A stretch of 64,000 nt of DNA from Terripilifer ovatus (lineage in GTDB: Bacteria > Pseudomonadota > Alphaproteobacteria > Rhizobiales > Beijerinckiaceae): assembly GCA_029222685.1 (NCBI GenBank), contig JARHVB010000027.1:104408-168407 (forward strand), in the 5' to 3' direction. Under the pieces are notes generated by a model. It was not told the origin of the DNA, did not search any database, and saw only the letters and a program-made list of their open reading frames with translations. Made by a program: the position numbers and the translations under genes. This document shows positions 35,374 to 44,497 of the stretch, piece after piece (the first letter of the stretch is position 1; each line of letters begins with the position of its first letter).

Positions 35374-35601
35374 TCAGTCCTTTGCCTGCCGGCTGCGCGA
35401 CAAGGCCGCGATAGGGCGCAAACAGCCTGCTCCGGTCGAGCGGGCCATCGCCGTTCCAGGTCGCGACCACGCAACGCGCCCTTCCGATGATACGTCGAGG
35501 TCTGACAGGACCGGTTCCATGGCGATATTATCGCCGTCGGCAAGGCGCCAGCCAAGTCCCGATGATACTTTCGAGGCGGCGATGCGGGCGGAGGAGATCA
35601 A

Positions 35602-36075
35602 ATGCCCCAACTGAAAGTACGCTCCCTGAAAATGCTCGCCCTCGTTCTCGGCGCGCTCATCCTTGTTCCAAGCGGTGCGCACCTGCTTGAGGTGACGCAC
35701 AAAATCTCGATGGACCGCGACACGTATTTCGCCGTGCAGCGCATCTACGCAGGCTGGGCGCTCTCGGGCATCGCGATCCTTGCCGCCGTCGTCATCGATC
35801 TCGCGCTGTTTTTCCGGCTGCGCGGGCAGGAGCCATCTGCCGCTTTCTCGGCGCTGCTCTCGGCCGGTCTCATTATCGTCGGCCTGGTTGTCTTCTTTAT
35901 CTGGGTCTATCCGGCCAATGTCGTGACCGCCAACTGGACGACGCAGCCGGCCGACTGGGAGCCGCTGCGCCGACAGTGGGAATACGGTCATGTGGCGATC
36001 GCGATTGCGACGTTTGCGGCATTTGTCGCGATCGCCTCGTGCGCCGTCGGTCCTTCGTCTACTCCACGTTCCTGA
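35602..36075 (+). CDS. four-helix membrane protein, DUF1772-like
   Basis: A 157-residue integral membrane protein with about four hydrophobic helices (12-30, 50-70, 85-105, 130-148). The loop before the last helix, WEPLRRQWEYGHVAIAI, resembles the conserved W..LR..WE..H block of DUF1772-like membrane proteins, a family that includes anthrone-oxygenase-like members. Assignment to that family is by eye. It overlaps the end of the convergent glycosyltransferase gene by 17 nt. The preceding 228 bp contain no other recognisable feature. Confidence 0.6.
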   Translation: MPQLKVRSLKMLALVLGALILVPSGAHLLEVTHKISMDRDTYFAVQRIYAGWALSGIAILAAVVIDLALFFRLRGQEPSAAFSALLSAGLIIVGLVVFFIWVYPANVVTANWTTQPADWEPLRRQWEYGHVAIAIATFAAFVAIASCAVGPSSTPRS

Positions 36076-37120
36076 TGACCTTCAGTCTCGGCGCCGCGGC
36101 CTGCATCAGGCTGCGATAGGCTGCGAGATAGTCCATCGCCATGCGGCGCGCTGTGAAGCGCTGTTCGAACCGCCCGCGGATGGCGCGGCGATCGAGTTCG
36201 GCGAGCCGCTTGACCGCTCCGACCGCGCTTGTTTCATCCTCGACGATAAAACCGGTCAGTCCGTCTTCGACGATCTCGGGCACCGATCCGCGATTGAAGG
36301 CGATGACAGGCGTGCCGCAGGCCATGGCTTCGATCATCACCAGCCCGAAAGGCTCCGGCCAGTCGATGGTGACGAGGAGGGCGAGCGCGCCGCTGAGAAA
36401 TTCGGATTTCTCGGCATCGCTGATTTCACCGATATATTCGACATGCGGCGGATCGAGCAGCGGACGAATGGTCTCATCGAAATATTCCTGATCGACCCGG
36501 TCGACTTTCGCGGCGATCTTGAGCGGGATGCCGCATCGCTTGGCGATCCGGATGGCGCGATCGACGGCCTTCTCGGGCGCGATGCGGCCGAGAACCGCCA
36601 GATATTTCGGCTTCGAAGGTACCGGTGCGAGCAATTTTTCCGGCAGGCCATGGTAGATCGTCCTGACCCAGTTGGCCTGCGGCACCGGCCGCCGTTGCGC
36701 GTTCGAAATCGAGATCACGGGCACGGAGGAGAAGGTGTTGAAAACAGGCTGGTGTTCGGGCAGATCGAGCCGGCCGTGCAAGGTCGTCACGAAGCCGGAC
36801 GAATTCCGCGAGAACAGCGAAAACGGATAATAGTCCAGATGGAAATGTAGGAAATCGAACTCGTCGCAACGCTGCCGCACGTGCTCCAGCATGACCAGAT
36901 GCAGCGCATTGGCGTCGCGCACCGATCCGTCAAGACGCAGCGCTCTCGGCCATATGGCCTCGAGTTTTGCCGAGGTGCGCGAATCGCCGCTGGCAAACAG
37001 CGTCACATCGTGGCCAAGCGCCACCAGTTCCTCGGTCAGCCAATGGACCACGCGCTCGGTGCCGCCATATAGCCTGGGTGGAACAGCTTCGGTCAATGGA
37101 GCCACTTGCGCGATGCGCAT
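36059..37120 (-). CDS. glycosyltransferase family 4 protein
   Basis: A 353-residue GT-B glycosyltransferase. N-terminal glycine loop PRLYGGTERVV, an acceptor-domain HFHLDYYPF, the nucleotide-sugar domain starting LAVLGRIAPEKAVDRAI, and the EX7E motif in EPFGLVMIEAMACGTPVIA are all present. It probably transfers a sugar from an NDP-sugar to a carbohydrate or lipid at the cytoplasmic membrane; the acceptor is unknown. A clear EcfG-type promoter lies about 107 bp upstream, so it is likely induced by general stress. It is a single gene. Confidence 0.88.
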   Translation of the reverse strand: MRIAQVAPLTEAVPPRLYGGTERVVHWLTEELVALGHDVTLFASGDSRTSAKLEAIWPRALRLDGSVRDANALHLVMLEHVRQRCDEFDFLHFHLDYYPFSLFSRNSSGFVTTLHGRLDLPEHQPVFNTFSSVPVISISNAQRRPVPQANWVRTIYHGLPEKLLAPVPSKPKYLAVLGRIAPEKAVDRAIRIAKRCGIPLKIAAKVDRVDQEYFDETIRPLLDPPHVEYIGEISDAEKSEFLSGALALLVTIDWPEPFGLVMIEAMACGTPVIAFNRGSVPEIVEDGLTGFIVEDETSAVGAVKRLAELDRRAIRGRFEQRFTARRMAMDYLAAYRSLMQAAAPRLKVIRNVE

Positions 37121-37227
37121 TGAGATCTCTCCTCTTTCAAGTTAAAGAAATGCGTTGCTGTTCCGATAGATCGCTCGCAACGCCGGTGGTCGCAGCTTCG
37201 GCCGCGCAGCTTTAGGCCAATAGTAGA

Positions 37228-37252
37228 AACGGCTGGGCCGCGAAAAGGTTCC
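37228..37252 (-). promoter_or_regulatory. EcfG-type general stress promoter of the glycosyltransferase gene
   Basis: Read on the minus strand, GGAAC (37252-37248) and CGTT (37231-37228) are separated by exactly 16 nt, a full match to the EcfG consensus. It lies in a 296-bp intergenic region, about 107 bp upstream of the glycosyltransferase start at 37120 and in the right orientation. No other feature was recognised in 37121-37416. Confidence 0.65.
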
Positions 37253-37416
37253 GCAGAAAAACCGCAGCGCTGTCATGCCGGAATGTCCATTTCGAAACAG
37301 CGTGGTTGCGATCAAACTTTTGACGCGGTTCGCCGACAGCGTTCGGCGAAAGATGGCATTCGTCTTCGCGAAGCGTCGTCAGAATCCGGAATAAACTCCC
37401 CAACTGACAGGTGCGC

Positions 37417-39180
37417 ATGGTCGATCTTTATCAGTATGCCGATCGCCCCTTTGCTTTCGTGTTGCGCTATGTTCGCCGGCGGAAGGCTTCGCACGCTGTG
37501 ATCTTTGGCGCCGTGGTTGCGGCTGTCGCCTGTTCCGTCGGCACCCAATACGGCGTCAAATTCCTGGTCGACAGCCTGGCAGCCGGACCGCGGTCCGGAA
37601 GCAATATCTGGCTGACCTTTATCTTTCTGGTTTCTTTGATCGCCGGCGACAATCTGTTGTGGCGGGTAGCGACCTGGACCGCGAGTTCGACTCTTGTAAG
37701 TGTGACGGGCGACGTCCGCCGCGAGCTGTTTCGTTACCTCACAGGCCATGCGCCCAGCTATTTCGCCGAGCGGCTGCCGGGCATGCTGACAAGCCGGATC
37801 ACCGCGACATCCAATGCCGTCTTTACGGCAGAGAATATGTTCGTATGGAATGTCCTGCCGCCGTGCATTGCTACGGCGGCGGCAATCGCGCTGGTTGCCA
37901 CGGTCAGCGTTCCCATGAGCCTCGCGCTGATTGTCATCGCTGGTATCGTCGTCGTGGCGATGTTCCGCTTTGCGGCGGCCGGCAAAACCCTGCATCACGA
38001 TTTTGCTGACAAGGCCGCAACGGTCGATGGCGAGATGGTGGATGTCATCAGCAACATGTCGCTCGTCCGGGCATTCTGCGGCCTGGGCCGCGAGCATGGC
38101 CGCTTCGACGCGACGGTCGCTCGCGAATTGCGCGCCCGGAAGCGTAGTCTGCGCTATCTTGAGAAACTGCGGCTGGGCCATGCCATGGTCACCGTGGTTC
38201 TGATCATCGCACTGCTGGCCTGGGTGATCGCGCTTTGGCAGCGCGGCGCAGCGACGACCGGCGACGTCATTCTCGTATGTACGCTGGGGCTTTCGATTCT
38301 CCACGCGACGCGCGATCTGGCGGTGGCGCTCGTCGACATCACCCAGCACATCGCGCGACTTTCCGAGGCCCTGGCGACGCTGCTGGTGCCGCATGAGTTG
38401 CGCGACCATCCCGAGGCGGCGCCACTGGTGAGGCAGGGCGTGCGTATCGAGTTCGACAATGTGTCGTTCAGCTATTTCGACGGCCATCATATCTTCTCGA
38501 ACTTCAACCTCTGTCTGGAACCCGGCCAGCGGGTCGGGCTGGTCGGTCGGTCGGGCGGTGGAAAGTCGACACTGTTCGGCCTGTTGCAGCGGTTCTATGA
38601 CGTGCAGGAGGGCAGTGTTCTGATCGACGGCCAGAACATTGCCCGCGTCACGCAAAACAGCCTGCGTCAAGCCATCGCCATCGTTCCGCAGGACATTTCC
38701 CTGTTCAACCGCTCGATCATGGAAAACATCCGTTATGGCCAGCCGGATGCATCCGATGAAGAGGTTCTGGAGGCGGCGGTTGCAGCGCGATGCGACTTCA
38801 TCGACGCGTTGCCGAACGGCATCGACACCATGGTGGGCGACCGCGGCGTCATGCTATCGGGCGGGCAGCGGCAACGTATCGCCATTGCCAGAGCCTTTTT
38901 GAAGGACGCACCGATCCTGCTGCTCGACGAAGCCACGGCCGCGCTCGACAGCGAGTCCGAAGAGGCGATCCGCGAGGCGCTCGGCCGATTGATGCGCGGC
39001 CGCACCGTCATCGCCATTGCGCACCGTCTGTCGACGCTGCGCAATTTCGACCGGGTGATCATGCTGCAGGCCGGCAGGATCATCGAAGACGGCCCGCCGG
39101 ACCGGTTGATGCGGCGCGGCGGTCCGTATCGCGAATTGGTTCAGCAGGAGATGAAGCGCCTCGCGACCCACGCCGCATAG
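37417..39180 (+). CDS. ABC exporter, fused permease and ATPase
   Basis: A 587-residue half-transporter: six hydrophobic helices (about 25-300), then an ATPase domain with Walker A GRSGGGKST, Q-loop PQDISLFN, signature LSGGQRQR, Walker B ILLLDEAT, and the switch His in IAHRLST. It is of the MsbA/lipid-or-drug exporter type and would work as a homodimer in the inner membrane. The ATG at 37417 has AGG 5 nt upstream. It may be cotranscribed with the PRC-barrel gene 44 bp downstream. Substrate unknown. Confidence 0.9.
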   Translation: MVDLYQYADRPFAFVLRYVRRRKASHAVIFGAVVAAVACSVGTQYGVKFLVDSLAAGPRSGSNIWLTFIFLVSLIAGDNLLWRVATWTASSTLVSVTGDVRRELFRYLTGHAPSYFAERLPGMLTSRITATSNAVFTAENMFVWNVLPPCIATAAAIALVATVSVPMSLALIVIAGIVVVAMFRFAAAGKTLHHDFADKAATVDGEMVDVISNMSLVRAFCGLGREHGRFDATVARELRARKRSLRYLEKLRLGHAMVTVVLIIALLAWVIALWQRGAATTGDVILVCTLGLSILHATRDLAVALVDITQHIARLSEALATLLVPHELRDHPEAAPLVRQGVRIEFDNVSFSYFDGHHIFSNFNLCLEPGQRVGLVGRSGGGKSTLFGLLQRFYDVQEGSVLIDGQNIARVTQNSLRQAIAIVPQDISLFNRSIMENIRYGQPDASDEEVLEAAVAARCDFIDALPNGIDTMVGDRGVMLSGGQRQRIAIARAFLKDAPILLLDEATAALDSESEEAIREALGRLMRGRTVIAIAHRLSTLRNFDRVIMLQAGRIIEDGPPDRLMRRGGPYRELVQQEMKRLATHAA

Positions 39181-39224
39181 CGCAGTGTCCTGGCGCGATT
39201 TCTCGAACACGGGCTGGAGGTTAT

Positions 39225-39806
39225 ATGCGCAGCAATTGTCCGGCTTTTGCCGTGTTGATCGTTCTGTCGGCTCCCTCTGCCGCATCGCCACTTCCGCCGT
39301 CCGGTAAAGCCAATGCGCCTCTGATCTTCGCGCAAGCCGAGGAGCAGCCCGTGAGCCCTCCGAATACGAGCCCCGCGAATCCGGGTCCGGCGACTCCGAG
39401 CCCCGCCAAAAAGAGTCCGCCGGAGGAGGCCAAACCGATACCGTCGGTGACCATCATCGATGCCGCATACGCGCGTGGCGTGCTTGGCCGGGAGGTGCGC
39501 TCGGCCGCCGACGAGAGCATGGGACGGATTGTCGACGTCATAGTCGATCGTGCCGGACGGGTGCGTGCCGCGATCATCGATTTCGGCGGCTTTCTCGGCG
39601 TCGGCAGCCGCAAGATTGCGGTGGATTGGAAAGCACTGCACTTCGGACGCATCGCCGACAAGAGCGATACCGTCACCCTGGAACTGACGCGCGAGCAGGT
39701 GAGACCGGCGCCGGAATACAAGGAGGGAAAGCAGATCGTGGTGCTGGGCGCTGCGGGCAGTCTCGAGCCGCTGCGTTTCATCGGTCCGATGACGTTGGAG
39801 AAATAG
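39225..39806 (+). CDS. exported PRC-barrel domain protein
   Basis: A 193-residue protein. An N-terminal signal segment (FAVLIVLSAPSAASP) is followed by a proline/serine/alanine-rich linker (about 40-70) and a C-terminal PRC-barrel (about 75-190) with the typical VLGREVRSAADESMGRIVD strand and AAIIDFGGFLGVGSRKIAVD. PRC-barrels bind partners at the membrane or in the periplasm. The start has GGAGG 5 nt upstream. It sits between the ABC exporter and an MFS gene on the same strand, in a possible operon. Confidence 0.83.
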   Translation: MRSNCPAFAVLIVLSAPSAASPLPPSGKANAPLIFAQAEEQPVSPPNTSPANPGPATPSPAKKSPPEEAKPIPSVTIIDAAYARGVLGREVRSAADESMGRIVDVIVDRAGRVRAAIIDFGGFLGVGSRKIAVDWKALHFGRIADKSDTVTLELTREQVRPAPEYKEGKQIVVLGAAGSLEPLRFIGPMTLEK

Positions 39807-39821
39807 CCTGGGAGAAAGCTA

Positions 39822-41153
39822 TTGACCGTAGTCCATCGGATCGGCCGCGACCGCAATCGCGACCCGCCGCAGCAGCCGGCAGAGCCTGTCGACGAACGAC
39901 CGTCGCCATCGCTCCGAAGCCTGCGCGGTCTCGACTGGTTCATCTTTTTTCTGGCCGACGTTCAGACCGGCTTCGGGCCATTCGTCGCGGTCTATCTGAC
40001 GACGCAAAAATGGACACAGGTTGAAATCGGCCTCGTCCTTTCGGTCAGCGGCCTGGTTGCGCTGGTGGGGCAGATGCCCGGCGGGGCCGTGGTCGATGCA
40101 GTTCGATCGGTGCGGTTTGTCGCCGGGCTGGCCGTGGCTGCCATTGGCGTCGCTGCATTGGCCTATGCCGTATTGCCGACTTTTCTGGTCGTGATGATGG
40201 CCGCCGTTCTGCATGCGTCCGCCAGTTGCGTCCTCGGCCCGGCGATCGCCGCGATGAGCCTTGGACTGGTCGGCCAGGCGGCGGTCGGCGAACGGTTCGG
40301 ACGCAACGCCCGGTTTGCCTCCATCGGCAGCGGCATCGCCGCGGCCGTCATGGGCGCCTGCGGTTATTTTCTGTCGAGCCGCGCGGTTTTCCTGGTCACT
40401 GTTGCGCTGGCTATTCCGACCCTGTTCGCGCTTGCCCAGATAAGGGCGGGCGAAATCGATCCTGAACGAACACACGGCGCAGCGCCCCGCGGGAAAGACC
40501 TGCCCAGCCGAAAGAGCTCCACCACAGGCATTATAGGCCTTTTGCGAAATCGGCCGCTGCTGACTTTTGCCGGCTGCGTCCTTCTGTTCCAACTCGCCAA
40601 TGCGGCGATGCTTCCGATCATGGCAGGCGTGGTGACCATGCGCTCGAGCAATTGGGCGACCGTGCTTATTGCAGCCTGCATCATCGTGCCGCAAGTCGTC
40701 GTTGCCGCGATGTCGCCCTGGGTCGGGCGCAAGGCGCAGCAATGGGGCCGTCGGCCATTGTTGCTGATCGGTTTTGCCGCCCTGCCGATCCGCGGCCTGC
40801 TGTTCGCAACCGTCACCGATCCCTATGTGCTGGTCGTCATTCAGATGCTCGACGGCATCACCGCGGCAGTGTTCGCCGTCATGGTGCCGTTGACCATTGC
40901 GGATGTCACGCTCGGCACCGGACGCTTCAGCCTCGCGCAGGGCATGGTCGGCACGGCGACCGGGATCGGCGCTTCGATCAGCACGGTCCTTGCGGGTTAT
41001 ATCAGCGATCATCACGGCAGCAGCATGGCCTTCTTCGCGCTTGCGACGGTGGCGGCCGTCGGCCTCACATCGGTCTATGCCCTGATGCCGGAAACCCGTC
41101 GTGACGACCGCAGGCCATCGCCGAACCCGCTGCCGGCAGGCAGTCGAGGCTGA
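39822..41153 (+). CDS. MFS transporter
   Basis: A 443-residue, 12-helix transporter with LRGLDWFIFFLADVQTGFGP in TM1 and QMPGGAVVDAVRSVRF at the first cytoplasmic loop, where the MFS motif A is reduced. TM4 region HASASCVLGPAIAAMSLGLVG resembles YfiS/UhpC-like or drug efflux MFS proteins. The start appears to be TTG at 39822, with GGAG about 8 nt before it; a later start cannot be excluded because the first 35 residues are polar. It lies 15 bp after the PRC-barrel gene. Substrate unknown. Confidence 0.8.
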   Translation: MTVVHRIGRDRNRDPPQQPAEPVDERPSPSLRSLRGLDWFIFFLADVQTGFGPFVAVYLTTQKWTQVEIGLVLSVSGLVALVGQMPGGAVVDAVRSVRFVAGLAVAAIGVAALAYAVLPTFLVVMMAAVLHASASCVLGPAIAAMSLGLVGQAAVGERFGRNARFASIGSGIAAAVMGACGYFLSSRAVFLVTVALAIPTLFALAQIRAGEIDPERTHGAAPRGKDLPSRKSSTTGIIGLLRNRPLLTFAGCVLLFQLANAAMLPIMAGVVTMRSSNWATVLIAACIIVPQVVVAAMSPWVGRKAQQWGRRPLLLIGFAALPIRGLLFATVTDPYVLVVIQMLDGITAAVFAVMVPLTIADVTLGTGRFSLAQGMVGTATGIGASISTVLAGYISDHHGSSMAFFALATVAAVGLTSVYALMPETRRDDRRPSPNPLPAGSRG

Positions 41154-41263
41154 GTTATATCGACCGGCTGTCAGTCCACAGGTTGTAATGGCGGATAGAA
41201 ACAGTGTTACGTTGCCGTCAGCCGATGTGATGCTGGCGTTGCTCGCGCAGAATGATGGGCGAT

Positions 41264-42172
41264 CTATCGCTTGTTTTTCGCGAGGCGGACCTCCCGCGCC
41301 ACTTTGACGAAATTCTTGACCAGTGCCAGGTCCTGGTCGGTGCGATACACGAGATAGAGCGGCAGTCGGGGCAGGAGGCCTTGCGCCAGCGGCCGGTACA
41401 CGACGGCTTCGCGGTGCAGGGCCTGCATCGAGGCTGGAATGAACGAAATCCCACCGCCGGCCGCCACGATATTGACAGCGGCCATCAATCGAGGGGTTTC
41501 GTGGGCGATGCGCGGCACAAAGCCGTGCCTGGCCAGCGCCGCCGTCATCCAATCGAAGATGCCGAACCCATCGGGACGGCGATACAGCACGAAGCCTTCG
41601 CCGGACAACATCTTCAGGGTTACGGGTGTGCGCTTGCGCGCCAATGGGTGGCTGTTGGGGATCGCCAGCAGCATGTCTTCGTCCAGCAGCGCCGTTCTTG
41701 TCAGCCCCGCCAATTCGGGCGGCACGAAGCGCATGAACGCCGCATCGAGCTTGCGCCTCTGCAGGCCGAGGATGAGCTCGTAGGTCTCGCGCTCCTCGAC
41801 CTCGATTTTGGCCAGCGGATAGGCGTGGCTGAACGCCTCCAGAACGCGCGGCGTGATCGGGTGCATGGACGCCGAACTGGTGAAGCCGAGGGAGATCAGC
41901 CCCTGTTCGCCGCGGTCGAAGCGGCGCACTTTCTCGATCGCTTCGACCGCGCTTGCCAGGATGTGGCGCGCCTCCTCCAGAAACACCTGGCCGGCGACAC
42001 TGAGCGCGATGCGCTTCGGCGCGCGTGTGAACAACTGCACTTTCAACTCATCTTCCAGGGCGCGAATCTGCTGGCCGAGCGGCGGCTGCTGAATGCCGAG
42101 CCGCTGCGCGGCCCTGGTCATGCTGCCGCTTTCCGCGACGGCCACGAAGTAGCGAAGGTGCCGGAGTTCCAT
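41264..42172 (-). CDS. LysR family regulator (BenM/CatM-like branch)
   Basis: A 302-residue regulator starting MELRHLRYFVAVAESGSMTR, with recognition helix AAQRLGIQQPPLGQQIRALE, a pattern typical of the BenM/CatR-like group acting on aromatic catabolism. The effector domain is complete. It is divergent from the flavin monooxygenase gene at 42277, and a T-N11-A box lies between the two. It most likely activates the monooxygenase and binding-protein genes in response to their substrate or a metabolite. Confidence 0.9.
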   Translation of the reverse strand: MELRHLRYFVAVAESGSMTRAAQRLGIQQPPLGQQIRALEDELKVQLFTRAPKRIALSVAGQVFLEEARHILASAVEAIEKVRRFDRGEQGLISLGFTSSASMHPITPRVLEAFSHAYPLAKIEVEERETYELILGLQRRKLDAAFMRFVPPELAGLTRTALLDEDMLLAIPNSHPLARKRTPVTLKMLSGEGFVLYRRPDGFGIFDWMTAALARHGFVPRIAHETPRLMAAVNIVAAGGGISFIPASMQALHREAVVYRPLAQGLLPRLPLYLVYRTDQDLALVKNFVKVAREVRLAKNKR

Positions 42173-42200
42173 GTATCTACAAAGTTCCAAAGTAGAACAG

Positions 42201-42221
42201 AAAGAATATTTTACATTCTTT
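42201..42221. promoter_or_regulatory. LysR-type T-N11-A box upstream of NicC-like gene
   Basis: AAAGAAT (42201-42207) and ATTCTTT (42215-42221) form a perfect 7-bp inverted repeat around 7 nt, in the AT-rich divergent region between the LysR gene (start 42172) and the monooxygenase gene (start 42277). The arms contain the T-N11-A core of LysR sites. Confidence 0.6.
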
Positions 42222-42276
42222 TTGGCCTGAGCCAAGGTCTCCCGGCATTCGAAAAGCAGCCAGAGAGGAACGGCCC

Positions 42277-43428
42277 ATGACCAAGCAATTATCAGTCGCC
42301 ATCGTCGGCGCCGGCATGGGCGGTCTGGCCGCGGCCTCGACCTTGCGGCAGGCGGGGATCGACGTTCAGGTCTACGAGCAGGCGCGCAAGTTCGCGCGTA
42401 TCGGCGCCGGCATTCAGATGCTGCCGAACTCGTCGCGGGTGCTGCGCGGCATCGGTGTCGAGCAGAAGGTGCGCGCCACGGCCTTCGAACCCTATTCGCA
42501 TCTCAACCGCGTCTGGGACACCGGCGAGTTGAAACGCGAACTGCCGATGCCGGAAAGCCTCTACGGTGCGCCGTTCCTGTGCATGCATCGCGGCGATCTG
42601 CACGAGGCGCTGTTGTCGAACGTGCCCTCCGGGATCGTCCATCTGGGCAAGAAGCTGACCGGCATCGAGCAGGCGAAGGATCAGGTGACCTTGTCGTTTG
42701 CAGACGGCACCAGCGCGACGGCGGACGCGGTCATCGGCGCCGATGGCGTGCATTCCCTGGTGCGCGAAATCGTGGTCGGGCCGGACAAGCCGCTGCACAA
42801 GGGCCGCATCGCCTATCGCGGCGTCTTCGATTCCGCTCTGATGGGCGGCAAGACCATCAAGCCGTCGCGCACCAAGTGGTGGGGCCCCGACCGCCACATC
42901 GTGATCTACTACACCAGGGCCGATCGCAGCGAGATCTACTTCGTCACCAGCGTGCCGGAGCCGGCCGACTGGATCACCGAAGAATCCTGGTCCGCGAAAG
43001 GCGACGTCAACGAGTTGCGCGCCGCCTATGCGGGCTTCCACGACGAAGTGCTGTCCGTGCTGGATGCGTGCCCGGAATGCCACAAATGGGCGATCCTGGA
43101 GCGCGAGCCGCTGCCGACGTGGAGCAAGGGCCGCATCGCGCTGCTTGGCGACGCCTGTCATCCGATGACGCCTTATATGGCGCAGGGCGCCGCAACCTCG
43201 ATCGAGGATGCGGCCGTGCTGGCGCGGTCGTTCGTTGCGGCCCAAAATGATGTCGGCCACGCCTTTGCCATTTACGAAGCGACACGCAAGCCGCGCACCT
43301 CACGCATTCAGGCGATCTCCAGCGCCAACACCTGGATGCAGGGTGGCAACGAAGATACGTCGTGGCTCTATGGCTATGACGCGTTCAACACGCCGCTGGT
43401 CGATCCGGCGAAGCAAGCGGCCGAATAG
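42277..43428 (+). CDS. FAD-dependent monooxygenase, 6-hydroxynicotinate 3-monooxygenase (NicC)-like
   Basis: A 383-residue group A flavoprotein hydroxylase: GAGMGG (11-16) dinucleotide loop, VIGADGVHSLVR, and GDACHPMTPYMAQGA (the second FAD motif). The C-terminal NTWMQGGNEDTSWLYGYD closely resembles NicC of Pseudomonas, which decarboxylates and hydroxylates 6-hydroxynicotinate to 2,5-dihydroxypyridine, and the middle KWWGPDRHIVIYYT also matches. A related salicylate or hydroxybenzoate hydroxylase is the alternative. No other nic gene is present, so the pathway is unproven. It is followed by a Bug-type binding protein 48 bp later. Confidence 0.82.
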   Translation: MTKQLSVAIVGAGMGGLAAASTLRQAGIDVQVYEQARKFARIGAGIQMLPNSSRVLRGIGVEQKVRATAFEPYSHLNRVWDTGELKRELPMPESLYGAPFLCMHRGDLHEALLSNVPSGIVHLGKKLTGIEQAKDQVTLSFADGTSATADAVIGADGVHSLVREIVVGPDKPLHKGRIAYRGVFDSALMGGKTIKPSRTKWWGPDRHIVIYYTRADRSEIYFVTSVPEPADWITEESWSAKGDVNELRAAYAGFHDEVLSVLDACPECHKWAILEREPLPTWSKGRIALLGDACHPMTPYMAQGAATSIEDAAVLARSFVAAQNDVGHAFAIYEATRKPRTSRIQAISSANTWMQGGNEDTSWLYGYDAFNTPLVDPAKQAAE

Positions 43429-43476
43429 CCGGGCGATCTACGCGGCCAGGTCCAGAAACGATAAATGGAGGGAGAG

Positions 43477-44445
43477 ATGAGGGGCATTCGTGCGCTATTC
43501 TTCGCGGGCCTTTGCGCGGCAGCGTCGTTCGGCAACGCCAGTGCTGCCGGCTGGCCGACGCGCCCGGTCAAGATCGTCGTGCCGTTCGATGCGGGCGGTC
43601 AGTCGGATATCGTCGCGCGGCTCTTCGCGCAGTCGCTGAGCGAACGGTTCAAGCAGAGTTTCTTCATCGAGAATGACAGCGGCGCTGCCGGCGCCCGCGC
43701 CTCCATCGGGGTGGTGCGGGCCGAGCCGGATGGTTACACGCTGATGATCAGCGGCCTGGCGACACATATTCTGGCGCCGGCCTTGAATCCACAAATCGGC
43801 TTCGATCCGATCAAGGGCTTCACGCACATCGCCTATATCGGCGGATCGCCGAGCGCCTTTGTGCTGCATCCGTCGCTGGGCGTGAAGACATTCGAAGCCT
43901 TCATGGCGCTGGCGAAGGCGACACCGGACGGTATCCAGTATGTGTCGCCGGGCGTCGGCTCGGGCGGCAATACGGTCGCCGAATATTTCGCCGCCAAGGC
44001 CGGCATCAAGCTCACCCATGTGCCGTATCGCGGCGGCAGCACAGCGGTCACCGATCTGCTGGCCGGGCATGTGAAGATGGGCAGCCTGACCTGGGCGACG
44101 GCGCGCGAATACGTCGCTGCAGGGACCCTGGTGCCGATTGCCATATCGTCGCCGGAGCGCGCGCCGGGCTTCCCAAATGTGCCCACCTTCAAGGACAAGG
44201 GCTATCCGGATGTCGTCACCACCGTGTGGCTGTCATTGTCGGGGCCGCACGGCATGCCGGACGATATCGTCGCGCAGTTGAACGACCAGATGAACAAGGC
44301 GCTGCAGCGGCCGAACATCAAGGCCCAGCTCGAGCGCGACGCCTTCGATGTTCAGCCGATGACACCCGCACAGGTGACGCAGAAGATGCAGTCCGAATAC
44401 GACAAATGGGTGCCGGCCCTGCGCCAGGCATTGAACATCAAATAG
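43477..44445 (+). CDS. Bug family tripartite tricarboxylate transporter substrate-binding protein
   Basis: A 322-residue periplasmic binding protein. Signal peptide ALFFAGLCAAASFGNASAA, then WPTRPVKIVVPFDAGGQSD, the hallmark of the Bug (TctC-like) family, followed by VSPGVGSGGNTVAEYFAAKAG and HVPYRGGSTAVTDL. The start at 43477 has GGAGG at 5 nt; an upstream ATG at 43465 lacks one. No TctA/TctB membrane genes are adjacent, which is common for orphan Bug proteins that sense or pass substrate to remote transporters. It is cotranscribed with the NicC-like gene and may bind the same aromatic acid. Confidence 0.88.
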   Translation: MRGIRALFFAGLCAAASFGNASAAGWPTRPVKIVVPFDAGGQSDIVARLFAQSLSERFKQSFFIENDSGAAGARASIGVVRAEPDGYTLMISGLATHILAPALNPQIGFDPIKGFTHIAYIGGSPSAFVLHPSLGVKTFEAFMALAKATPDGIQYVSPGVGSGGNTVAEYFAAKAGIKLTHVPYRGGSTAVTDLLAGHVKMGSLTWATAREYVAAGTLVPIAISSPERAPGFPNVPTFKDKGYPDVVTTVWLSLSGPHGMPDDIVAQLNDQMNKALQRPNIKAQLERDAFDVQPMTPAQVTQKMQSEYDKWVPALRQALNIK

Positions 44446-44497
44446 GCTTGATATCAAACAGACTTGCTATCAACTGACTTGCTATCAACAGACTTGC
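44446..44497. repeat. 15-bp tandem repeat at the 3' end of a LysR gene
   Basis: About three and a half copies of a 15-bp unit of the form GACTTGCTATCAACA run from 44446 to 44497: a diverged copy (44446-44460), two near-identical copies (44461-44475, 44476-44490) and a partial one. Because 15 is a multiple of three, on the minus strand they encode a repeated SVDSK tail of the LysR protein. Confidence 0.8.

Noticed and set aside
39819..41552. 577-codon minus-strand open frame
   Set aside because: Runs antisense through the MFS transporter gene; composition is polar and His/Arg/Asp-rich as typical of reverse frames in GC-rich DNA.
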